DNA from: JBOFDK01 sp051646925
GTDB taxonomy: Bacteria > Bacillota > Clostridia > Lachnospirales > Cellulosilyticaceae
Reading direction: 5' to 3'
Length of the DNA: 64,000 nt
NCBI GenBank assembly: GCA_051646925.1
Contig: JBOFDK010000014.1
Location: 11,994-75,993 of the forward strand
Shown piece after piece: positions 27,970 to 35,333 of the stretch. The notes under the pieces are model-generated. The model did not search any database, was not told the origin of the DNA, and worked only from the letters and a program-made list of their open reading frames with translations. Position 1 is the stretch's first letter, and each line of letters starts with the position of its first letter. The translations under genes and the position numbers were made by a program.

Positions 27970-28000
27970 AAAAAAAGAGTTGAGACCATCCGCTCAACCC
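27970..28000 (-). terminator. Intrinsic terminator of rpmE
   Basis: GGTTGAG/CTCAAC form a stem around an 8-nt loop, followed by seven U on the minus strand. It would end rho-rpmE transcripts before the DUF1385 gene. Confidence 0.85.
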
Positions 28001-28016
28001 CTTTTGATTACAACGA

Positions 28017-28214
28017 TTATACATTGTATTTTTTATTAAATTTATCAACTCGACCTTTAGCAGCTGCTGCTCTTTGTTTTCCAGTATAGAAAGGATGACA
28101 TTGTGAGCATACTTCTGTACGGATATCAGATTTTGTTGAACCTGTTGTGAATACGTTACCACAGTTACATGTTACTGTAATTTCATCGTATTTTGGTTGA
28201 ATTTCTTTATTCAT
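28017..28214 (-). CDS. rpmE: 50S ribosomal protein L31
   Basis: 65 residues, normal length. Zinc-type L31: CNCG at 16-19 and CSQC at 36-39, followed by HPFYTGKQ. AAAGAGGTGA lies before the ATG. It is downstream of rho, a conserved pair in Firmicutes. Confidence 0.97.
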   Translation of the reverse strand: MNKEIQPKYDEITVTCNCGNVFTTGSTKSDIRTEVCSQCHPFYTGKQRAAAAKGRVDKFNKKYNV

Positions 28215-28299
28215 CTATTTCACCTCTTTCATCGTATGTTTCTATGTTAATTTGCATGTTAACAAAGTTTTTATGACAACATTGGTATTGTACCATATG

Positions 28300-29805
28300 T
28301 TACTTGTCATTGCAAGACATTTTGTCAATAAAAAGACTGTTAGTTTTATACTTTAACATCGTTTGAATAAGATTTTCTGTAACTTCTGTCGTATTCCCTC
28401 GATGGATGTCTCTACGTATTGTATACGCTAGGTTTGCTTCTTTTTGTGTAAGCAATAAATCATCACGCCTTGTCCCTGATTTGTACAGTTCAATAGCTGG
28501 ATAAATACGTCTTTCTGATAGGCTACGGTCAAGCACAAGTTCCATGTTTCCCGTTCCCTTAAATTCTTCAAAAATAACATCATCCATCTTACTTCCTGTT
28601 TCTACAAGTGCAGTTCCAAGTATCGTTAAACTTCCGCCATTTTCTATTTTTCTAGCTGCGCCAAAAAACTTTTTAGGCATATGCAATGCCGCAGGATCTA
28701 ATCCCCCTGACAATGTTCGTCCACTTGGCGGAATAGTCAGATTATACGCCCTTGCCATACGAGTGATACTATCAAATAAAATAACTAAATCTTTACCTTG
28801 TTCCACCATACGCTTTGCACGTTCTAGAACCATCTCCGCTACTTGCTTATGATGTTCTGGTGGTTCATCAAATGTAGAAGCTACAACTTGAACATCTTGT
28901 CCTATAATACTTCGACGTATGTCTGTAACTTCCTCAGGGCGTTCATCTATGAGCAGTACAACTAACGAAACTTCTGGATGGTTTTTTGTAATAGCATTCG
29001 CTATTTGTTTTAGTAAAATAGTCTTACCTGCTTTTGGCGGTGCAACTATTAGACCTCTTTGACCTTTTCCTATAGGCGCTATAATATCAATAATTCTTGT
29101 TGATAAAATGTTAGGATCATGTTCTAGTGTTAAACGCTCTTTTGGAAATACCGGTGTTAGAGTTTCAAAGTTTGGACGATATTTTGCACGGTCAGGTCTA
29201 TCACCATTGACTTTATGCACATATAATAACGCTCCTGCCTTTTCACCTTCTTTTGGCCGTCTTATATCACCTTCTATCCAATCACCCGTACGCAAATTAA
29301 ATCTCTTTATTTGCGAACCTGCTATATAAATATCTTGCTCTCCCCGAATAAAGTTTTTTGCACGTAAAAAACCATATCCATCGGCCATTATCTCTAGTAT
29401 ACCACCACCTGTAATTCTATCTGCACTACGAATGTCATTTTTAACATTGTCATTAGTAGCATTATCATTATCTGGTTTACTACTTGTATCATCTAATACA
29501 TTTTCTGGTTTACTACTTGTATCATCTAATACATTATCTGTTTTATTTTCGCCATCACCTATATTTTTCAGTTCACTGTCTTCTCTAATATCTTTTAAAA
29601 TACTTGGTAACGTTTCATCTATAAAAGGTGTATCTATATCTAATGGTTTGGATTGCACTGATTTTATTATATTTTCTGCATCGGGTTTTTGTTCATGAAT
29701 AGCCTGAATAATATCTGCTTTTTTTAACTTACTTAAATGAGCTATACCTTTTTTCTTTGCAAGCTCTCTAAGTTCAGCTAATGTCATCTGTTTTAATTTT
29801 TCCAT
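28300..29805 (-). CDS. rho: Transcription termination factor Rho
   Basis: 501 residues. The N-terminal Rho_N/SAP-like helices (MTLAELRELAKKKG) are followed by an acidic Asn/Asp-rich insert (about 45-128), the primary RNA-binding domain (GGILEIMADGYGFLR, 134-200), and the hexameric ATPase with APPKAGKT at 255-262 and LIDERPEEVTD. Residues 90-111 are an 11-residue unit repeated in tandem (NVLDDTSSKP). The insert is a variable region in Rho proteins. Rho ends untranslated transcripts. rpmE follows. Confidence 0.97.
   Translation of the reverse strand: MEKLKQMTLAELRELAKKKGIAHLSKLKKADIIQAIHEQKPDAENIIKSVQSKPLDIDTPFIDETLPSILKDIREDSELKNIGDGENKTDNVLDDTSSKPENVLDDTSSKPDNDNATNDNVKNDIRSADRITGGGILEIMADGYGFLRAKNFIRGEQDIYIAGSQIKRFNLRTGDWIEGDIRRPKEGEKAGALLYVHKVNGDRPDRAKYRPNFETLTPVFPKERLTLEHDPNILSTRIIDIIAPIGKGQRGLIVAPPKAGKTILLKQIANAITKNHPEVSLVVLLIDERPEEVTDIRRSIIGQDVQVVASTFDEPPEHHKQVAEMVLERAKRMVEQGKDLVILFDSITRMARAYNLTIPPSGRTLSGGLDPAALHMPKKFFGAARKIENGGSLTILGTALVETGSKMDDVIFEEFKGTGNMELVLDRSLSERRIYPAIELYKSGTRRDDLLLTQKEANLAYTIRRDIHRGNTTEVTENLIQTMLKYKTNSLFIDKMSCNDK
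29471..29536. repeat. In-frame 33-bp tandem duplication inside rho
   Basis: Two nearly identical 33-bp units (29471-29503 and 29504-29536) start TCTGGTTTACTACTTG on the plus strand. They encode two copies of an 11-residue unit in the disordered insert of Rho. Confidence 0.88.
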
Positions 29806-29883
29806 GTACTGCTAGCCCTTCAGCTTTCTATTTGATGTACTTAGTGTATCATATTTTTTAAACTTATTTCAAGGGCAAGTTAT

Positions 29884-30075
29884 TTAAACTATTTCTTTAA
29901 CTCTACCTACTATATTGTTTTCAAGCATAACTTTTATTCCGCGGTGATGATCTGGAGAATTAGTCAATATTCTTTTTACAACACCTTCTGTTAATTTACC
30001 GCTACGCTGATCTTGTTTTTGGACAACTCTTACTTCTTGTCCTATTTTTATATTACATCTTTTTGTACCGCTCAT
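29884..30075 (-). CDS. ywbE: YwbE-family protein (DUF2196)
   Basis: 63 residues. It matches the small YwbE family: NIKIGQEVRVVQKQDQRSG, LTEGVVKRILTNS, HHRGIKVML and a terminal VGRVKEIV. The fold is predicted as a small beta-barrel; the function is unknown. The start is the ATG at 30075, since GGAGAA lies 7 nt before it; the upstream in-frame ATG has no ribosome binding site. It is upstream of rho by about 80 bp. Confidence 0.88.
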   Translation of the reverse strand: MSGTKRCNIKIGQEVRVVQKQDQRSGKLTEGVVKRILTNSPDHHRGIKVMLENNIVGRVKEIV

Positions 30076-30208
30076 AATATATTCTCCATTCTTTAGTTCA
30101 CACGCATACAATATGCTACTACTAACTTTAACTCATTATACACATTTTCATACATTATAACAATTTCATTTATATTTATATATCTTCTCTTTATAACTAA
30201 AAAACATA

Positions 30209-30256
30209 AAAACCTGCCCACATTTGTAAATTCATAAAATGTGGGCAGGTTTTTTT
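30209..30256 (-). terminator. Intrinsic terminator of the Lon-like gene
   Basis: AACCTGCCCACATTT pairs with AAATGTGGGCAGGTT in an almost perfect 15-bp stem, with U-runs on the minus strand. Confidence 0.92.
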
Positions 30257-30259
30257 CAT

Positions 30260-32632
30260 TTACTCAAACTCTTTTTGAATGTTTTTTTGATACATATTAT
30301 CTTCGCTATAACTTTTCAATTTTTCTTTTATTAATGTTTCTATTTCTTCATATTTCTTGCCAGTCAATATTTCTATTCCTTCTTTAAAACTTTTTACTGC
30401 ATATATATGGAACTCTCCACATCTAACAGCTTCCACTACTTCATCGTCTAACACTAAATCTTGTACGTTTTGATATGGCATAACAACACCTTGAGTACCT
30501 GTTAGCCCTTTTTTCTTACATACTTTATAAAATCCTTCTATTTTATCATTTACTCCGCCTATAGGTTGAATTTCACCATACTGATTAACTGATCCTGTTA
30601 CAGCAAAATTTTGTTTTATTGGTATACCTGAAAGACTTGATAGTAGTGCATACAATTCTGTGCTAGAAGCACTATCCCCATCAATTCCTCCATAATTTTG
30701 TTCAAAACAAATACGACAAGATAATGATAATGGATAATCTTTAGCAAAATAATGACCTAAAAATCCATTGATAATTTGAACACCTTTTGAATGTATATTA
30801 CCACTCAACCCAACTTTACTTTCAATATCTACAACCCCTGACTGACCTCTGTACGTTGTTACTGTAATACGAGTTGGTTGCCCAACCATAAAATTTTCTA
30901 TTTCCATTACCGCTAATCCATTTATTTGACCAACTTTTTTACCCTTAGTATCTATTAATAAAACATTTTTTTCATATTGTTCATTTGTAATTTTTTGAAT
31001 GTTTTCTTTGAACTTATTTTTAATTTGTTTCACTTTTTTAATTACTTCTTCTGTAATCAGGTCTTTTGTAAACACAGTAGCTTCTCTAAGCATATCATAT
31101 ACATATTGCATATTTGCACTTAATTTTTCACTACTTTCTGCATAACGCTGATTATACTCTAATAATTTAAGCACACCATCTCTTGATACTTTTGGTAATT
31201 TATTTTTTTCACAAAACGTTTTTATAAGTTTTGCAAACATTACTATTTTTTCTTCCGAATTATCTACACTACTTCCAAAATTAGCATTTATTTTTACAAC
31301 CTCTCTAAACCTCATATCTTGTTCATACAATGCATTATAGAAAACATATTCTCCTACAAGAATTACTTTCAAATTAACTTTAAAATACTCTGGTAATATT
31401 ACTTGATTAATTACTATATTATTTCCATTTGTATTTTCCATCATAATTGTTTCAGTTCTAAGAACAAGTTTTAACCCTTCCCATGTTTCCAGATTTTCAA
31501 TCAAATCTTTCATTTTAATTATTAAATATCCGCCATGCGCTCTGTGCAACATACCTTGTTTAATATTCATGTGATTAATTTTTTCAATACCTAGTTCTTG
31601 GTCAACTGCAATATGCCCCATCAAATGATTGTATGTCACTGGATATCCTGTCACAACCGGTGCATATTTCAACTCACTATTATCTACGACTACATTCACG
31701 CTATATTTTTCCGCAACCTCTTTATCTTTTTTAGTTGCTAACCCTTGTAGCATTTGAGCCATATTACTATCTTCTTCCTTATTCTTTTTCAAAAACACTT
31801 CACTATTTTCAACTATATCCCCAATAATTTCGTTAATATATTTTCTTATATCAATATATTTTTTGTATTTATTTTTCAAAAAATCCATATGAGAACTTAC
31901 TTCTTTTATTAGAAGCTCTATATCTAAGTCCTCTAGTTTATTTTTGTATTGTTTTTCTAACTCTTCTATCTGTAAAATTATCTCTTCAGATTCATCATAT
32001 ACTTCTCCTAGTATTTCTTTCATGTTAATACTTTTACTCTTATTATTTTTTTCATCTTCTTTATTTTCATCTTCTTTATTTTCAATTTCAAAAAATACAA
32101 TACCTTTTTCTGAAAGTTGTATATCATATCCTTTTTCATTCGCTTTAACACGAAGTCCTTTTATTAATTCTTCTTGTTTAGACGCTAATTCTTTGTTTAT
32201 TTTACGGCGCATACGTACCATTGTTGGATTTGATAATTTTTCACTTAGCTCTTCAGTTAAAAAATACTTTAACTCTTCCATATCATTTGCTAGCGATTTA
32301 CCTAAACCTGCTTTTAATTCTAACACCTTTGGAGTTGTTGGCTTTTTAAAATTATATATATAACATATATCGTTTGGCACTGGCTCTTCTTTTGCCTGTT
32401 CTGTAACTTTTTTCACCACATAATCATAGATTATTTTTTCATCTTGGCCTGATACATAAATATTATAATCTGGTGCTTTCATCTTTAGCCCAAAATCTAA
32501 TATTTCATCAGCATCATCTTGATTAAGCATTCTTTCCTCAATTTCCAAATCATCCGTCGTATTAAAGTTTAATTTTTCTAATTCATATATTTTTTTTAAT
32601 TGATTCCATTTTAATTCTAATTTTTTTTTCAT
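30260..32632 (-). CDS. Lon-like protease of the AAA_32/LonC type, with no recognisable P-loop
   Basis: 790 residues. The C-terminal Lon protease domain is intact: catalytic Ser654 in DGDSAS and Lys697 in GGVNDKIEG, 43 residues apart as in Lon. The N-terminal half has the AAA_32 layout (FGLKMKAPDYNIYVSG near 48-62, MLHRAHGGYLII near 360), but the position of the Walker A loop reads SGQDEKII and has no GxxGxGK[ST]. Nucleotide binding by this module is therefore doubtful. ATP-independent LonC proteins are known. A Glu/Lys/Asn-rich insert at about 185-200 contains a doubled NKEDE unit. Confidence 0.9.
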   Translation of the reverse strand: MKKKLELKWNQLKKIYELEKLNFNTTDDLEIEERMLNQDDADEILDFGLKMKAPDYNIYVSGQDEKIIYDYVVKKVTEQAKEEPVPNDICYIYNFKKPTTPKVLELKAGLGKSLANDMEELKYFLTEELSEKLSNPTMVRMRRKINKELASKQEELIKGLRVKANEKGYDIQLSEKGIVFFEIENKEDENKEDEKNNKSKSINMKEILGEVYDESEEIILQIEELEKQYKNKLEDLDIELLIKEVSSHMDFLKNKYKKYIDIRKYINEIIGDIVENSEVFLKKNKEEDSNMAQMLQGLATKKDKEVAEKYSVNVVVDNSELKYAPVVTGYPVTYNHLMGHIAVDQELGIEKINHMNIKQGMLHRAHGGYLIIKMKDLIENLETWEGLKLVLRTETIMMENTNGNNIVINQVILPEYFKVNLKVILVGEYVFYNALYEQDMRFREVVKINANFGSSVDNSEEKIVMFAKLIKTFCEKNKLPKVSRDGVLKLLEYNQRYAESSEKLSANMQYVYDMLREATVFTKDLITEEVIKKVKQIKNKFKENIQKITNEQYEKNVLLIDTKGKKVGQINGLAVMEIENFMVGQPTRITVTTYRGQSGVVDIESKVGLSGNIHSKGVQIINGFLGHYFAKDYPLSLSCRICFEQNYGGIDGDSASSTELYALLSSLSGIPIKQNFAVTGSVNQYGEIQPIGGVNDKIEGFYKVCKKKGLTGTQGVVMPYQNVQDLVLDDEVVEAVRCGEFHIYAVKSFKEGIEILTGKKYEEIETLIKEKLKSYSEDNMYQKNIQKEFE

Positions 32633-32721
32633 GTCAAAATCCCCCTTTATGAGACCATTCTATTCACACGGTCTTGAATATGTGACAATTTTCTACAAGA
32701 AATATAAAAAAACATAAAAAA

Positions 32722-32740
32722 AAAGAAGTCTCACGACTTC
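32722..32740 (-). terminator. Intrinsic terminator of the tsaE-tsaB-rimI operon
   Basis: AGAAGTC/GACTTCT forms a 7-bp stem around a 4-nt loop immediately after the rimI stop codon, followed by eight or more U on the minus strand. Confidence 0.88.
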
Positions 32741-33178
32741 TCATTCTCTATATAACGCTAAAACTAATGCATCTTCATTTGGTTTTTTATAATAGTTTTT
32801 ACGACGCCCTACTTCCTTAAACCCTATTGATTTATAAAGGTTTATAGCATTTATATTACTTTCACGTACTTCCAAATAATAGTTTGTAATACCTTTTTTT
32901 ACTCCGTTATCTAACAATGTTTCCATTAAATTTCGGCCTAAACCGCGTCTTCTATAATCTGCATGTACTGCCACATTTGTAATTTGTCCTTCAGGATGAA
33001 CATGCCATATACCACTGTATCCTATAACTTGTCCTTCTTCTTCTGCCACAAAATATGTTGCAACGTCATTTTCCAATTCAGATTTTATAGATTCTTCTGA
33101 CCATGGCACCGAAAAAACTTGATTTTCTAAAACAAGTATAGATTCAAGGTCTTTTATCGTTGCCACTCTAATGTTCAC
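32741..33178 (-). CDS. rimI: Ribosomal protein alanine N-acetyltransferase (GNAT family)
   Basis: 145 residues, GNAT fold. The acetyl-CoA site is seen as VHADYRRRGLGRNLMETL and the C-terminal NINAINLYKSIGFKEVGRRKNYY is typical of RimI. It acetylates the N-terminal Ala of S18 in the enterobacterial case. It overlaps tsaB by 11 bp, in the common tsaE-tsaB-rimI order. Confidence 0.92.
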   Translation of the reverse strand: MNIRVATIKDLESILVLENQVFSVPWSEESIKSELENDVATYFVAEEEGQVIGYSGIWHVHPEGQITNVAVHADYRRRGLGRNLMETLLDNGVKKGITNYYLEVRESNINAINLYKSIGFKEVGRRKNYYKKPNEDALVLALYRE

Positions 33179-33875
33179 TATTTTTTTCCTCTAATTCACG
33201 TTCAGCCTGACTTTTTCTTAGATAATCTGGAACAAATTCATCCGCATCTACCGCTTCACCTTTTTCAAAAGCTATAGCTGCTAAATGCGCAACTACACTA
33301 GCTCTTTGCATCATCATATAACTTGGTACAAATAATGCACGTTCACCTAGTGCTTCTTTTATTGTTTTTTCAAAAACACTTACTCCATCACCTACAAAAA
33401 TTACTGATTTATCATAAGTTTTTAAATGCTCTAATAACTCATCTATCATCATTCCTAAATGGTCTGTAAGTCGCACCATTTTTCCTTTTTGCCACTGATA
33501 GCATGCTGTATACACTTGCTGACGCCTCGCATCCATAATTGGGCAAATAATAGATTCTGTAAACGTTACATTATGCGCCATAACATCTAATGTCGAAATA
33601 CCTACAATTGGAACTTCAAGTGCCATTGCCATTGCTTTTGCAGTAGACACTCCAATTCTAATACCTGTAAATGACCCAGGTCCGCTAGTTGTCGCAATAA
33701 CATCTACGTCTTTTAAATCAAAGCCAATTAATTTTTTCATATCTTCTAACATAGGCATAATAGTTTGTGAGTGTGTCAATTTATGACAAACATAATACTC
33801 TCCCACTAATTTTCCTTCTGAAAAATACGCCACACTACCCGCTACTCCTGATGCATCTAATGCAATAATATTCAT
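33168..33875 (-). CDS. tsaB: tRNA threonylcarbamoyladenosine biosynthesis protein TsaB
   Basis: 235 residues, ASKHA fold: MNIIALDASG at the start, LTHSQTIMPMLEDM, and TTSGPGSFTGIRIGVSTAKAMA near 62-85. TsaB is the scaffold partner of TsaD in the t6A synthase, which modifies A37 of ANN-decoding tRNAs. tsaD is not in this window. It lies 8 bp after tsaE. Confidence 0.95.
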   Translation of the reverse strand: MNIIALDASGVAGSVAYFSEGKLVGEYYVCHKLTHSQTIMPMLEDMKKLIGFDLKDVDVIATTSGPGSFTGIRIGVSTAKAMAMALEVPIVGISTLDVMAHNVTFTESIICPIMDARRQQVYTACYQWQKGKMVRLTDHLGMMIDELLEHLKTYDKSVIFVGDGVSVFEKTIKEALGERALFVPSYMMMQRASVVAHLAAIAFEKGEAVDADEFVPDYLRKSQAERELEEKNSEH

Positions 33876-33883
33876 ATCTCCAC

Positions 33884-34300
33884 CTACTTTACTGTAATCT
33901 TTCTATAATCAAAACCTTTTTCCAAATCTTTATCAATATAAATCCACTTTGCTGTACTTGGAATTGCATCTGGAACATTATTCGCCCATTCGACAAGACA
34001 AATACCTTCTCCGTAAAAATAATCTTCATATCCTATAAAATCAAGTTCATCATAATCTGCAATACGGTATAAATCAAAATGATATAGTGGTATATCTGCG
34101 TCATATTGTTGAACTATTGTAAATGTTGGGCTAGTAATAGACTCTTCAATTCCTAATCCTTTTGCAAAACCTTTAGAAAAAATTGTTTTACCTACACCTA
34201 AATCCCCTATCAAACAATAAATCTCACCTTTTTTCGCTTCGGTTGCAAGTTTATATGCAAACTCAAACGTTTCTTCTTCAGTCAAACTATTGAATACCAT
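33884..34300 (-). CDS. tsaE: tRNA threonylcarbamoyladenosine biosynthesis ATPase TsaE
   Basis: 138 residues. P-loop GDLGVGKT, SPTFTIVQQY, HFDLYRI and the Walker B-like ICLVEWANNV. TsaE binds the TsaBD complex and its ATPase resets t6A synthesis. The start at 34300 is preferred: AAAGGA lies 8 nt before it, and the protein then begins MVFNSLTEEETFEF as the family does. An upstream ATG (34354) would add 18 residues. It is first in the operon. Confidence 0.94.
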   Translation of the reverse strand: MVFNSLTEEETFEFAYKLATEAKKGEIYCLIGDLGVGKTIFSKGFAKGLGIEESITSPTFTIVQQYDADIPLYHFDLYRIADYDELDFIGYEDYFYGEGICLVEWANNVPDAIPSTAKWIYIDKDLEKGFDYRKITVK

Positions 34301-34405
34301 ATCAAAAATCCTTTCCACGTGCTTATCAACTGTTTTTTTATATAAGTATATCATAAAACCGATACTTTTAAACTATACACATCCCACACTATATATTTTT
34401 TATTT

Positions 34406-34467
34406 ATACACATTTTATAGCTTATAACTTTTGGATATACACATTTTATAGCTTATAACTTTTGGAT
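34406..34467. repeat. Perfect tandem 31-bp direct repeat
   Basis: 34406-34436 and 34437-34467 are identical and adjacent, each starting ATACACATTTTATAG. A third partial copy of 9 bp follows at 34468. No ORF crosses it. Confidence 0.95.
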
Positions 34468-34567
34468 ATACACATTAAATATAATATGCCCTTTATTTAT
34501 CCACACCTCCTACTCTAAATCTTCTACTTATACACTTTCTATACACAATTTTCTGTATACTTTCAAA

Positions 34568-34592
34568 ATATGTAATTTGAAATGTTACATAT
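34568..34592. promoter_or_regulatory. Inverted repeat, possible operator of rubrerythrin gene
   Basis: ATATGTAA (34568-34575) and TTACATAT (34585-34592) are exact inverted copies, 9 nt apart, 65 bp upstream of the rubrerythrin ATG. No T-run follows. It does not match the PerR consensus that I know. Confidence 0.45.
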
Positions 34593-34657
34593 AAATCTTT
34601 AAAACACCACATAATACATTATATTGAATTTTAACAACTAGGAAGGAATATAAAACA

Positions 34658-35245
34658 ATGACTGATTTTAAAAATACAAAAACGTGTAAAAATCTAATGA
34701 CTTCATTTATTGGAGAATCTCAAGCATATATGAATTATATGTTTTTTAAAAAAACTGCTGTACGTGAAAAATTAAAAGAAATTTCAGATATTTTTGAGAT
34801 AACTGCAAAAAATGAAATGTCACATGCAAATACTTTTCTAAAGTTACTACATGAACATTTAGGTAATGGGTCTGTTTCTACAACTTCTGAATATCCTGTT
34901 TCAAAAGGCGATACACTAGCAAACTTAAAAGCTGCCGCTGCTGGTGAGCATCATGAATCTCATGACCTATATCCTGTTTTTGCTGAAATAGCAAGACAAG
35001 AAGGATTCGATCACATTGCACACCATTTTGAGGTAATTACAGAAATTGAAAAACAACACGAAGAAAGATTTAATTACTATGCAAAACATCTTGAAGATGG
35101 TTCATTATTTAAACAAGACAAAGAAGTTTACTTTAAATGTGAACATTGTGGTTATATAACTTTTTCAAAAGAAGCGCCAGAAAGTTGTCCTAGTTGCCAT
35201 CATCCACGTACTTACTTCAAAATCGTTACAGCTTCTTGGCAATAA
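34658..35245 (+). CDS. rbr: Rubrerythrin (diiron peroxidase with rubredoxin tail)
   Basis: 195 residues. A four-helix ferritin-like domain with diiron ligands in ESQAYMNYMFF, EITAKNEMSHA and the later EIEKQHEERFNYY is followed by a rubredoxin-type iron site, CEHC at about 164-167 and CPSC at about 178-181. Rubrerythrin reduces hydrogen peroxide in anaerobes. AGGAAGGA precedes the ATG. It is a single gene with its own terminator. Confidence 0.95.
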   Translation: MTDFKNTKTCKNLMTSFIGESQAYMNYMFFKKTAVREKLKEISDIFEITAKNEMSHANTFLKLLHEHLGNGSVSTTSEYPVSKGDTLANLKAAAAGEHHESHDLYPVFAEIARQEGFDHIAHHFEVITEIEKQHEERFNYYAKHLEDGSLFKQDKEVYFKCEHCGYITFSKEAPESCPSCHHPRTYFKIVTASWQ

Positions 35246-35290
35246 GAAACAACCATTTCCATATATTAAACTAAAGAAAAAAATTAAACA

Positions 35291-35330
35291 AAAAAACTTC
35301 CAACGCTCTATTTTGCGTTGGAAGTTTTTT
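35291..35330. terminator. Bidirectional intrinsic terminator
   Basis: AAAAAACTTCCAACGC pairs perfectly with GCGTTGGAAGTTTTTT. It serves the convergent rubrerythrin gene and tex. Confidence 0.95.
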
Positions 35331-35333
35331 ATT

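Larger units (their letters stand above)
34301..34657. other. Divergent intergenic region between tsaE and rubrerythrin
   Basis: 357 bp without a supported gene; the first 54 bp could be a tsaE extension. It holds a perfect 31-bp tandem repeat (34406-34467) and an 8-bp inverted repeat with 9-nt spacer (34568-34592) about 65 bp before the rubrerythrin start. Confidence 0.6.

Noticed and set aside
27959..28162. ORF antisense-frame overlap in rpmE
   Set aside because: It is a second frame of the same strand through rpmE and its terminator, with no ribosome binding site.
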